Origin: Aristolochia californica
Lineage: Eukaryota > Streptophyta > Magnoliopsida > Piperales > Aristolochiaceae
Assembly: GCA_029961685.1 (NCBI GenBank)
Contig: JARWKL010000004.1
Span: 17,296,348-17,360,347 of the forward strand
DNA length: 64,000 bases
Reading direction: 5' to 3'
The first letter of the stretch is position 1. Each line of letters starts with the position of its first letter. Positions 26,891 to 40,080 of the stretch are shown here, one piece after another. A model generated the notes under the pieces. That model was not told the DNA's origin, made no database searches, and saw only the letters and a list, made by a program, of their open reading frames with translations. The position numbers and the translations under genes are program-made.

Positions 26891-29800
26891 ATAGACAATT
26901 TTTGGAATTATCTCTCTCCACATTTGTGCATTGTGTATTTTCATTTTAGATGTATACTTTATTCTTCAAACAAAATTTGGGTTTTCCATTTCCCTTCATC
27001 TCATTAACAAAAAAGAGATAAAAGGAAAAAAGATCACAACAAAATGAATTTTTAGAGTTTATGTATGGAAAAATAACAAATGTTAGTAAAGAAAATTTAT
27101 TAACTCACCGCAAATGACCAAAAAAGTAGTGTTATCCAAGTGTGAGAAATTTCACTTGTTCAAACCAAATAGCTTGGAATTTTACAAGAAAGACATTTTT
27201 CTACACATGTTTTAAAAAATGGATATGCATGCATGAAACAAGTTAAAGATGCAAATGACCTATGGATCCAAACCTTTTGAAAAGAATAACAAACACTCAT
27301 TAAATTCTCAAGTGAACGTGTAGTGGGATATTTACCCGAGTCAAACAAACCATTATTTTGACATTTAAAAAAACTTGACCTATATCATAGATGATTTTAA
27401 AATGATTTATCATGTGTAACGGGTTATATTTTTGTAAGAAATGTGACTTAAGGATTGGGAGTCAACACTCAGTGAAAAATCCACCACCTCCCTCTTTTCC
27501 CAACAATTACAAAACCTAATATAGAAAAACTAAGAGCTTAAAATCCCTAAAAATTACAAACACTTTTTAGAATTAGCTCTCTCAACATTTGTGCATCTTG
27601 CATTTCCATTTTAGATGTGTACTTTTTCTTAAATCAAAACTTGAGCTTTCACTTTTCGTTCATCTCAGAAAAAAAAACATATAAAAGGAAAATAGATCAC
27701 AACAAAATGAAACTTTAAGAGTTTATGTATGAAAAATATTTAAAGCTATAAAAAATATGAGTAAAGAAAATTTATTCATACACCCCAAATAAACACAAAA
27801 GTTTTTTTTTCCATGTTTTGGAAATTCCACTAGTTCAACCTTAACAGCTTGGAATTTTATAAGAAAGAGATTTTTCTACACATGTTTTAAAAAATGGATA
27901 TGCATGATTGAAACATGTTAAAGATGAAAATGACCTATGGATCCAAACCTTTTAAAGAGAATAACAAATGCTCATTAAATTCTCATGTGAACGTGCGGTG
28001 GGATATTTACCCGAGTAAAATAAGACATTAGTTTGCCCATTAAAAAAATGCTGACCTAACAATCGTAGATGATTGTAAAGTGATTTATCAAGTGTAATGT
28101 GCTATAGTTTTGTAAGGAATGACTTATGGAAGGGGAGTCAACACTCAGTTAAAAATCCCCCCACCTCCCCCTTTTCCCTATGATTGCAAAATCATATATA
28201 TAAAAACTAAAAACTGATTACAATCCCTAAAAATTACAACCTTTTTTTGGAATTATCTCTCTTTATATTTGTGCATTGTGCATTTCCATTTTAGATGTAT
28301 ACTTTTTTCTTAAAACAAAACTTGAGTTTTCACTTTCCCTTCATCTCGTAAAAAAAAAAGAGATAAAAGGCAAATAGATCACAAAAAAATGAAAATTTAT
28401 TCACACACCACAAATGAACAAAATAGTTTTGTTATCCAACTTTGGGAAATTCCACTAGTTCAACCCTAATTAGTTGGAATTTTATAAGAAAGAGACTTTT
28501 CTACACATGTTTTAAAAAATGGATATGCATCATTGAAACTTATTAAAGATTTAAATGACCAACGGATCTGAACCTTTAAAAGAGAATAACAAATGCTCAT
28601 TAAATTCTCAAGTGAACGTGCTGTGGGATATTTACCCGAGTCAAACAAACCATTATTTTGACCATTTAAGAAAAGTTGACCTGACGATCATAGATGATTG
28701 TAAAATGATTTATCATGTGTAATGGGCTATATTTTTAGTAAGGAATAACTTATGGATTGGGAGTCAACAGTTAATTAAAAATCCACTGTCTTCCCCTTTT
28801 CCCGACGATTGCAAAACCTAATATATAAACACTAGAAAGAGTTTACAATCCCTAAAATTTACAAACACTTTTTTAAATTATCTCTCTTTGCATTTGTGCT
28901 TTGTGCATTTCCATTTCATATGTATACTTTTTTCTTAAATGAAAACTTGGGTTTTCACTTTCCCTTCTTCTCATATAGAAAAAAGAGATAAAAGAATAAT
29001 TGATCACAACAAAATGAAAATTTTAGAGTTTATGTATGGAAAAATAAGAAATGTAAGTAAAGAAAATTTATAACACACCACAAATGAACAGAAAAGTATT
29101 GTCATCCAAGTGTGGGAAATTCCACTTGTTTCACCCTAATAGCTTGTAATTTTATGAAAAAAAAGATTTTTCTACACATGTTTTGAAAAATGGATATGCA
29201 TGCATGAAACAAGTTAAGTATGCAAATGACCTATGGATCCAAACCTTTTGAAGAGAATAACAAACACTCATTAAATTCTCAAGTGACCGTGCGTCGGGAT
29301 ATTTACCCGAGTAAAACAAGCCATTATTTTGCCACTTACAAAAAGCTGACCTAACGATCATAGATGATTGTAAAGTGATATATCATATGTAATGAGCTAT
29401 ATATTTGTAAAGAATGTTACTTTTGGATTGGGAGTCAACACTCAGTTAAAATCCACCACCTCCCCCTTTTCCCAACAATTACAAAACCTAATATATAAAA
29501 ACTAAAAGGAGTTTACAATCCCTTAAAATTACAGACACTTTTTGGAATTATCTCTCTCTACATTTGTGCATCGTGCATTTACATTTTTGATGTATACTTT
29601 TTTCTTAAATCAAAACTTGAGTTTTCACTTTCCCTTCTTCTCGTAATAAAAAAAGAGATTAAAAGCAACTAGATCACAACAAAATGAAACTTTTAGAGTT
29701 TACGTATGAAAAAATTTAAAGCTTTAGAAAATATAAGTAAAGAAAATTTATTCACACACAAAAAATGAACAGGAAAGTTTTGTTATCCAAGTTTGGGAAA

Positions 29801-32800
29801 TTCCACTAGTTCAACCCTAATAACTTGGAATTTTATAAGAAAGAGATTTTTCTGCACATGTTTTAAACAATGGATATGCATGCTTGAATGATGTTAGAGA
29901 TGAAAATTACCCATGGATCCAAACCTTTCAAAGAGAATAACGAACGCTCATTAAATTCTCAAATGAACGTGTGGTGGGATATTTAACTGAGTCAAACAAG
30001 CCATTATTTTGGCCATGTACAAAAAGCTTACCTAACGATCATAGATGATTGTAAAGGGATTTATCATGTGTAATTGACTATATTTTTGTAATGAGTGACT
30101 TATAGATTGGGAGGCAACACTTGGTTAAAAATTCCCTGCCTCCCCCTTTTCCCAACGATTGTAAAACCTAATATATAAAAACTAAAAAGAGTTTCCAATC
30201 CCTATAAATGACAAACGCTTTTTGGAATTATCTCTCTCTACGTTTGTGCTTTGTGCATTTCCATTTTAGATGTATACTTTTTTCTTAAATCAAAACTTGG
30301 GTTTTCACTTTCCCTTTGTCTCATAAACAAAAAAATGATAAAAGGCAAATAGATCACAACAAAATTAAAATTGTAGAGCTTATGTATGAAAAAATAACAA
30401 ATGTTAGTAAAGAAAATTTATTAACACACAACAAATGAACAGAAAAGTATTGTTATCCAAAGTGGGAAATTCCACTTGTTCAACCCTAGTAGCTTGGAAT
30501 TTTATAAGAAAGAGATTTTTTTATACTTCTTTTAAAAAATGGATATGCATGCATGAAACAAGTTAAAGATGCAAATGACCTATGGATCCAAACCTTTTGA
30601 AGATAATAACAAACACTCATTAAATTCTCAAGTGAACGTGAGGTGGGATATTTACCCGAGTCAAACAAGCCATTATTTTGCCATTTACAAAAACCAGACC
30701 TATCGATCATAGATGATTGTAAATTGATTTATCATGTGTAACGGGTTATATGTTTGTAAGCAATGTGACTTATGGATTGGGAGTCAACACTCAGTGAAAA
30801 ATCTACCACCTTCCCCTTTTCTCGATAATTACAAGACCTAATACATAAAAACTAAAAGGAGTTAACAATCCCAAAAAATTACAGACACTTTTTGGAGTTA
30901 TCTCTCTCTACATTTGTGCATCGTGCATTTGCAATTTAGATACATACATTTTTCTTAAATAAAAACTTGAGTTTTCACTTTCCCTTCATCTAGTAAGCAA
31001 AAAACAGATAAAAGGAAAAAAGATCACAACAAAATGAAACTTTAAGTGTTTATGTATGAAAAAAATTTAAAACTATAACAAATATAAGTAAAGAAAATTT
31101 ATTCACACACCCCAAATGAACACAAAAGTTTTGTTGTCCAAGTTTTGGAAATTCCACTAGTTCAACCGAAATAGCTTGAAATTTTATAAGAAAGTGGTTT
31201 TTCTACACATGTTCTAAAAAATGGATATGCGTGCTTGAAACATGTTCAAGATGCAAATGACCTATGGATCCAAACATTTTAAACAGAATAACAAATGCTC
31301 ATTAAATATTCAAGTGAACGTGCGGTGGGATATTTACTTGAGTCAAATAAGCCAATATTTTGCCCATTAAAAAAAGTTGAACTAACAATCGTAGATGATT
31401 GTAAAGTGATTGATCAAGTGTAATGGGCTATATATCTTGAAGGAATGACTTATGTATGGGGAGTCAACACTCAGTTAAAAGTCCCATGCCTCCCCGTTTT
31501 CCCGACAATTGCAAAACCATATATGTAAAAACTAAAAAGAGTTTACAATCCCTAAAAATTACAAGCACTTTTTTGAATTATCTTTCTTTATATTTGAGCA
31601 TTGTGCATTTCCATTTTAGATGTATACTTTTTCTTAAAACAAAACTTGAGTTTTCACTTTCCCTTTATCTCGTAAACAAAAAAGAGGTAAAAGGCAAATA
31701 GATCACAACAAAATGAAAATTCTAGACTTGATGTATGGAAAAAATTTAAAACAATAACAAATGGAAGTAAAGAAAATTTATTCACACACCACAAATGAAC
31801 ACAATAGTTTTGTTATCCAACTTAGGGAAATTCCACTAGTTCAACCCTAACAGCTTGGAATTTTATAAGAAAGAGATTATTCTACACATGTTTTAAAAAA
31901 TGGATAAGCATGCTTGAAACTTATCAAAGATGTAAATGACCAATTTATCAAAACCTTTTAGAGAGAATAACAAACGCTCATTAAATTCTCAAGTGAACAT
32001 GATGTGGGATATTTACCCAAGTCAAACAAGCTATTATTTTGACCATTTAAGAAAAGCTGACCTGACGATCATAGATGATTGTAAAGTGATTTATCATGTG
32101 TAATGGGCTATATTTTTTTGTAAGGAATGACTTATGGATATGGAGTCAACACTCAATTAAAAATCCACCCCCTCCCCCCTTTTCCCGACAATTGCAAAAC
32201 CTAATATATAAAAACTAAAAAGACTTTACAATCCCTAAAAATTACAGATACTTTTTGGAATTATCCCTCTCTACATTTGTGCTTTGTGCATTTCCATTTT
32301 AGATGTATACTTTTTTCTTAAATCAAAACTTGGGTTTTCACTTTCCCTTCTTCTCATAAACAAAAAAAAAGATAAAAGGGTGATTAATCACAACAGAATG
32401 AAACTTTTAGAGTTTATGTATGGAAAAATAACAAATGTAAGTAAAGAAAATTTATTAACACACCACTTGTTTAACCCTAATAGTTTGGCATTTTATGAGA
32501 AAGAGATTTTTTGACACATGTTTTAAAAGATGGATATGCATGCATGAAACAAGTTAAAGATGCAAATGACCTATGGAACCGAAGCTTTTGAAGAGAATAA
32601 CAAGCACACATTAAATTCTCAAGTGAACGTGCGGTAGGATATTTACCCGAGTCAAACAAGCCATTATTTTTCCATTTACGAACAGCTGACCTAACAACCA
32701 TAGATGATTTTTAAGTGATTTATCATTCATAACGGGCTATATTTTTGTAAGGAAAGTTACTTATGGATTGGGAGTCAACACTCAGTTAAAAATCCACCAC

Positions 32801-35800
32801 CTCCCCCTTTTCCTGACAATCGCAAAACCTAATATATAAAAACAAAAAAAGGTTTACAAACCCTTAAAATTACAGACACTTTTTGGAATAATCTCTCTCT
32901 ACATTTGTGCGTCGTGTATTTCCATTTTGGATGTATAATTTTTTCTTAAATAAAAAGTTGAGTTTATACTCTCCCTTCATCTCATAAACAAAAAAGAGAT
33001 AAAATGCAAATAGATCACAACAAAATGAAACTTTTAGAGTTTATTTATGAAAAAAATTCAAAAGCTATAATAAATATAATTGAAGAAAATTTATTCACAC
33101 ATCACAAATGAACACAAAAGTTTTGTTTTCCTAGTTCTGGAAATTTCACTGGTTACACCCTAATAGCTACGAATTTTATAAGAAAGAGATTTTTCTACAA
33201 TGTTTTAAAAAATGGATATGCATGCTTGAAACATGATAAAGATGCAAATGACATATGGATCCAAACCTTTTAAAGAGAATAAAAAATGCTAATTAAATCC
33301 TCAAGTGAACGTGTTGTGGAATATTTAGAGTCAAACAAGCAAGTATTTTGCCCATTAACAAAAAGCTGACCTAACAATTGTAGATGATTGTAAAGTTATT
33401 TATCAAGCCTATATTTTTTTAAGGAATGACTTAAGGATTAGGAGTGAACACTCAGTTAAAAATTCCCACCTCCCCCCTTTTCCCGACGATTTCAAAACCT
33501 TATAAATAAAAACTAAAAAGAGTTTACAATCCCTAAATATTACAAACACTTTTTGGAATTATCTCTCTTTACATTTGTGCATTGTGAATTTCCATTTTAG
33601 ATGTATACTTTTTCTTAAAACAAAACTTGAGTTTTCACTTTCCCTTCATCTCGAAAACAAAAAAGAGATAAAAGGCAAAAAAATCACAGCAAAATAAAAT
33701 TTTTAGAGTTGATGTATGGAAAAAATTTAAAGCAATAAAAAATATAAGTAAAGAAAATTTATTAACACTCCACAAATGAACACAAATTTTTGGTTATCCA
33801 AGTTTGGGAAATTCCACTAGTTCAACCCGAATAGCTTGGAATTTTATAAGAAAGATATTTTTCTACACATGTTTTAAACAAAGGATATGCATGCTTGAAA
33901 CATGTTAACGATGCAAATGACGTATGGATCCAAACCTTTTAAAGAGAATAACAAACGCTCATTACATTATCAAGCGAATGTGCGGTGGGATATTTGCCCA
34001 AGTCAAACAAGCCGTTATTTTGCCCATTTATAAAAAGCTAACATAACGATCATAGATTGTTGTAAAGTGATTTATCATGCGTAACTGGCTATATTTTTGT
34101 AATGAATGACTTATGGATAGGGATTCAACACTCAGTCAAAAATCCCACGCCTCCCCCTTTTCCCAACGATTGCAAAACCTTATATATAAAATCAAAAATG
34201 AGCTTACAATCCCTAAAAATTACAGTCACTTTTTGGAATTATCTCTCTCTATTTTGGTGCTTTGTGCATTTCTATTTTAGATGTATACTTTTTTCTTAAA
34301 TCAAAACTTGGGTTTTCACTTTCCCTTCATCTCATAAAAAAAAAGAGATAAAAGGCAAATAGATCACAACAAAATGAAAATTTTAGAGTTTATGTATGGA
34401 AAAATAACAAATGTAAGTAAAGAAAATTTATTAACACACCACAAATGAACAGAAAAGTATTGTTATCAAAGTGTGGGAAATTCCACTTGTTCAACCCTAA
34501 TACCTAGGAATTTTATAAGAAAGAGATTTTGCTACACATCTTTCAAAAATTGGATATGCATGTTTGAAACATGTTAAAGATGCAAATGACCTATGGATCC
34601 AAACCTTTTAAAGTGAATAACAAACACTCAGTAAATTCTCAAGTGAACGTGCGGCGGGGTACTTACCCGAGTCAATCAAGCGATTATTTTGCCCATTTAA
34701 AAAAAGTTGAACAAACCATCATAGATGATTGTAAAGTGGTTTATCATGTGTAACGGGCTAAAGTTTTTAAAGGAATGACATATAGATTGGGAGTCAACAC
34801 AGTTAAAAATCCTTTGCCTCCCCCTTTCTTTGTCAATTGCAAAATCTAATATATAAAAACTAAAAAGAGTTTACAATCGCTAAAAATTATAGACACTTTT
34901 TGGAATTATCTCTCTCTACATTTGTGCAATGTGCATTTCCATTTAGATGTATACTTTTTTCTTAAATCCAAACTTTAGTTTTCTCTTTCCCATCATCTCC
35001 TAAACAAGAAAGATATAAAAGGCAAATAGATCACAACAAAATAAAAATTTTAGTGTTTTGTATGGAAAATATTTAAAGCAATAAAAAATGTAAGTAAAGA
35101 AAATTTATTCACACACCACAAATGAATACAAAAGTTTTGTTATCCAAGTTTGGAAAATTCTACTAGTTCTACCGCAATAGCTTGTAATTTTATAAGAGAG
35201 AAATTTTTCTATCAATGTTTTAAACAATGGATATGCATGCTTGAATCATGTCAGAGATGCAAATTACCTATCGATCCAAACCTTTTAAAGAGAATAACAA
35301 ATGCTGATTAAATTCACAAGTGAACATGTGGTCGGATATTTACCGAGTCAAACAAGCTATTAATTTGCCCATTTACAAAAAGCTGACCTAACGATCATAG
35401 ATGATTGTAAAGTGATTTATCATGTGTAACAGTCTATATTTTTTTAAGGAATGACTTATGGATTGGGAGTCAATACTTAGTTAAAAATCACCCGTCTCCC
35501 CTTTTTCGGAAGATTGCAAAACTAAATATAAAAAATCAAAAAAGAGTTTACAATCCCTATAAATTACAAACACTTTTTGGAATTATCTCTTTCTACATTT
35601 TTGCTTTGTGCATTTCCATTTTAGATGTATTCTTTTTTCTTAAATCAAAACTTGGGTTTTCACTTTCCCTTCATCTAATAAACAAAAAAGAGATAAAAGG
35701 AAAATAGATCACAAAAAAATGAACATTTTAGAGTTTATGTATAGAAAAATAACAAATGTAAGTAAAGAAAATTTATTCACATACCACAAATGTACACAAA

Positions 35801-38800
35801 AGTTCTGTTATCTTAGTTTGCGAAACTCCACTAGTTCAACCCTAATAGCTTGGAATTTTATAAGACAGAGATTTTTTTACAGAATTTTTAAAAACTGGAT
35901 ATACATGCATGAAACAAGTTAAACATGCAAATGACCTATGGATCCAAACCTTTTTGAAGAGAATAACAAACACATTAAATTCTCAAGTGAACGTGCGGTG
36001 GGATATTTACCCGAGTCAAACAAACCATTATTTTGCCATTTACAAAAAGCTGACCTAACGATCATACGTGATTGTAAAGTAATTTATCATGCGTAAAGGG
36101 CTATATTTTTCTATGGAATGTGACTTATGGATTGGGAGTCAACACTAAGATAAAAATCCAACACCTATCCCTTTTCCCGACAATTGCAAAACCTAATATA
36201 TAAAAAAATAAAAGAAGTTTACAATCCCTAAAAATTACAGACTCTTTGGAGTTATCTCTCTATATATTTGTGCAGCGTGCATTTCCATTTTAGATGTATA
36301 CTTTTTTCTTAAATAAAAGTTGGGTTTTCACTTTCCCTTCATCTTATAAACAAAAAAGAGATCAAAGGCAAATAGATCACAACAAAATCAAAATTTTAGA
36401 GTTTATGTATGGAAAAAAAAATGTAAGTAAAGAAAATTTATTAACACCCCACAAATGAACAGAAAAGTATTGTTATCCAATTGTGGGAAATTCCACTTGT
36501 TCAACAGCTTCGAATTTTATAAGAAAGAGATTTTTCTACACATGTTTTGAAAAATGGATATGCATGCATGAAACAAGTTAAAGATGCAAATGACCTATGG
36601 ATCCAAACCATTTGAAGAGAATAACAAACACTAATTAAATTCTCAAGTGAACGTGCGGTGGGATATTTACCCGAGTCTAAAAAGCCATTATTTTGTCATT
36701 TACAAAAAGCTGACCTAATGATCATAGATGATTGTAAAGGGATTAATCATGTGTAATGGGTTACATTTTTGTAAGGAAATTGAGTTATGGATTGGGAGTC
36801 ATCACTCGTTTAAAATCCATCACCTCCCGCTTTTCCTGACATTTGCAAAACATTATTTATAAAAACAAAAAGGAGTTTACAATCCCTTAAAATTACAGAA
36901 ATTTTAGGAATTATCACTCTCTACATTTGTGCATCATGCATTTCCATTTTAGATGTATATTTTTTTCTTAAATCAAAACTAGAGTTTTCACTTTCCCGTC
37001 ATCTCGTAAACAAAAAAGAGATAAAAGACAAATAGATCACAAGAAAATGAAACTTTTAGAGTTTATGTATAAAAAAAATTCAAGCTATAACAAATATAAG
37101 TAAATAAAATTTATTCATTAACCACAAATGAACACAAAAGTTTTTTTTTTCAAGTTTTGGAAATTCCACTAGTTTAACACTAATGGCTTGGAATTTTATA
37201 AGAAAGAGATTTTTCTACACTTATTTTAAAAAATGGATATGCATGCTTGAAACATGTTAAAGATACAAATGACCTATGGATCCAAACCTTTTAAAGAGAA
37301 TAACAAACGCTCATTAAATTCTCAAGTGAACGTGGTGTGGAATATTTACCCTAGTCAAACAAGCCATTATTTTGACCATTTAAGAAAAGTTAACCTCACG
37401 ATCATAGATGATTGTAAAGTGATTTATCATGTGTAATGGGGTATATTTTTTTAAGGAATGACTTATGGATTGGGAGTCAACACTCAATTAAAAATCCACT
37501 GCCTCCCCATTTCCTGACGTTTGCAAAACCTAATATATAAAAACTAAAACGACTTTACAATCCCTAGAAATTACAGACACTTTTTGGAATTATCTCTCTC
37601 TATATTTGTGCTCTGTTCATTTCCATTTTAGATGTATACTTTTTTCTTAAATAAAAAGTTGGGTTTTCACTTTCCCTTCATCTCATAAATAAAAAGGAGA
37701 TAGAAGGCAAATAGATAAGAACAAAATGAAAATTTTAGAGTTTATGTATGGAAAAATAACAAATGTAAGTAAAGAAAATTTATTAACACACCACAAATGA
37801 ACAGAAAAGTATTGTTATCCAAGTGTGGGAAATTTCACTTGTTCAACCCTAATAACTTCGAATTTTATAAGAAAGAAAATTTTCTACACATGTTGTAAAA
37901 AATGGATATGCATGCATGAAAAAGGTTAAAGATGCAAATGACCTATGGATCCAAACCGTTTGAAGAGAATAAAAAACACTAATTAAATTCTCAAGTGAAC
38001 GTGCGGTGGGATATTTACCCTAATCTAACAAGCCATTATTTTGCCATTTACAGAAAGTTGACCTAACAATCATAGATGATTGTAAAGTGATTTATCATGC
38101 GTAACAGGATATATTTTTGTAAGGAATGTGACTTATGGATTGGGATTCAACACTCAATTAAAAATCCACCACCTCCCCCTTTTCTCGACAATTGAAAAAC
38201 CTAATCGATAAAAACTAAAAAGATTTTACAATCCCTAAAAATTACAGATACTTTTTGGGATTATCTCTCTCTATATTTGTGCATTGTGCATTTCCATTTT
38301 AAATATAAACTTTTTTCTTAAATCTAAACTTGAGTTTCACTTTACCGTCATATCGTAAAAAAAAAAAAAGATAAAGGGCAAATAGATCACAAAAAAATGA
38401 AAATTTCAGAGTTTGTGTATGAAAAATATTTAAAGAAATAAAAAATGTATGTAAATAAAATTTATTCACACACCACAAGTTTTGTTTTCCAAATTTGGAA
38501 AATTCCACTAGTTCAACCCTAATAGCTTGGAATTTTATAAGAAAGATATTTTTCTAAACTAGTTTTAAAAAATGGAAATGCATGCTTGAAATTTATTAAA
38601 GATGTAAATTACCTATGGATCCAAACCTTTGAAAGCGAATAACAAACGCTCATTAAATTCTCAAGTGAATGTGCGGTGGGATATTTGCCCGAGTCAAACA
38701 AGCCATTATTTTGGTCATTAACAAAAAGCTTACCTCACAATTGTAGATGATTGTAAAGTGATTTATCAAGCGTAACGGGCTATTTTTTTTTGTAAGAAAT

Positions 38801-40063
38801 GACTTATGGATTGGGAGCCAACACTCAGTTAAAACTCCCCCACCTCCCCCTTTTCCCGATGATTGCAAAACCTTATATATAAAAACTAAAAAGAGTTTAC
38901 AATCCCTAAAAATTACAGACACCTTTTGGAATTATCTCTCTTTACATTTGTGCATTGTGCATTTCGATTTTAGATCTATACTTTTTTCTTAAAACAAAAC
39001 TTCAGTTTTCACTTTCTCTGCTTCTCGTAAAGAAAAAAAAGATAAAAGGCAAATAGATCACAACAAAATGAAAATTTTAGAGTTGATGTATGGAAAAAAT
39101 TTTAAGCAATAAAAAATTTAAGTAAAGAAAATTTATTCACACACCACAAATGAAAACAAAAGTTTTGTTATCCAACTTTGGAAAATTCCACTAGTTCAAC
39201 CCTAATAGCTTGGAATTTTATAAGAATGATATTTTTCTACACATGTTTTAAAAAATGGATATGCATGCTTGAAACTTATTAAAGATGTAAATGACCTATG
39301 GATCCAAACCTTTTAAAGAGAATAACAAACGCTCATTAAATTCTCAAGTGAACGTGATGTGGGATATTTACCAAAAGTCCACAAGTCATTATTTTGACCA
39401 TTTACAAAAAGCTGACCTGATGATCATAGATGATTGTAAAGTGATTTATCATGTGTAAAGGGCTATATTTTTTGAAGGAATGAGTTCTGGATTGGGAGTC
39501 AACACTCAATTAAAAATCCACCGCCTCCCCCTTTTCCCGATGATTGAAAAACCTAATATATATAAACTAAAAAGAGTCTACAATCCCTAAAAATTACAGA
39601 CACTTTTTTGAATTATCTCTTTGTACATTTGTGCTTTTTGTATATCCATTTTAGATGTATACTTTTTACCAAAATCAAAACTTGGGTTTTCACTTTCCCT
39701 TCTTCTCATAAACAAAAAAGAGATAACAAGCAAATAGATCACAAAAAAATGAAAATTTTAGAGTTTATGTATGGAAAAATAAAAAATGTAAGTAAAGAAA
39801 ATTTATTAACACACCTCAAATGAACAGAAAAGTATTATTATCCAAGTGTAGGAAATTCACCTTGGAATTTTATAAGAAAGAGATTTTTCTACACATGTTT
39901 TAAAAAATGGATATGCATGTTTGAAACATGTTATAGATGCAAATGACCTATGGATCCAAACCATGTAAAGAGAATAACTAACTCTCATCCAATGCTCAAG
40001 TGAACATGCGGTAGGATATTTAGTCGAGTCAAACAAGCCATTATTTTTCCCATTTACAAAAAG

Positions 40064-40080
40064 CTTACCTAATAAAATTT
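40064..40080. other. orientation-switch junction of the satellite
   Basis: The + monomer reads normally to AAAAAGCTTACCTAAT (normally followed by CGATCATAGATG). It then continues as AAAATTTTCATTTGG, which is the reverse complement of the monomer's CAAAATGAAAATTTT segment. All later satellite is in - orientation. Only one to four bases are shared at the join. The two flanks belong to different monomer subtypes, so this is a breakpoint and not the centre of a perfect palindrome. Confidence 0.93.

Larger units (their letters stand above)
1..40071 (+). repeat. 680-bp satellite array, + orientation
   Basis: Head-to-tail array of one AT-rich monomer. The landmark CAGTTAAAAATCCC (or a close variant) falls near 1, 682, 1361, 1969, 2643, 3360, 4027, 4421, 5051, 5726, 6397, 7076, 7757, 8437, 9117, 9797, 10479, 11157, 11837, 12517, 13197, 13877, 14547, 15227, 15901, 16565, 17221, 17889, 18568, 19249, 19927, 20607, 21291, 21972, 22652, 23331, 23981, 25519, 26187, 26869, 27469, 28144, 28771, 29441, 30120, 30791, 31471, 32151, 32781, 33451, 34131, 34799, 35477, 36147, 36807, 37482, 38152, 38824 and 39507. 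The usual spacing is 678-682; shorter spacings are deletions inside monomers. Positions were read by eye and may be off by a few bases. No gene is present in this stretch. Most copies carry a BamHI-type GGATCC about 475 bp after the landmark. Arrays of this kind are typical of plant heterochromatin; a centromeric or subtelomeric location cannot be told from the sequence. Confidence 0.97.
23331..40071 (+). repeat. mosaic higher-order region with recurring monomer subtypes
   Basis: Monomers fall into recognisable subtypes by the start of the unit. P has CCACCACCTCCCC, usually with an extra GTGACTT before the landmark. Q has CCTTATAT or similar and ATCAAGTGTAA/ATCAAGCGTAA. R has CAATTAAAAATCCACCG. 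S has CCTTTGCCTCC- or CCCTTGCCTCC-like starts. T has ACTTAGTTA with CCCTATAAATTA. The order P-Q-R is seen from 27469, 30791 and 38152, and with rearrangement from 23331. S-T-P is seen from 26187 and from 34799. Separately, ACAGAAAAGTATTGTTATC with CCACTTGTTCAAC recurs near 24.8, 25.8, 29.1, 30.4, 34.5, 36.5 and 37.8 kb. Subtyping was by eye and some units are intermediate. Confidence 0.62.

Noticed and set aside
1..40071. CRISPR-like regular repeats
   Set aside because: The repeat period is 680 bp, with no short repeat/unique spacer structure, and the surroundings are eukaryotic satellite.
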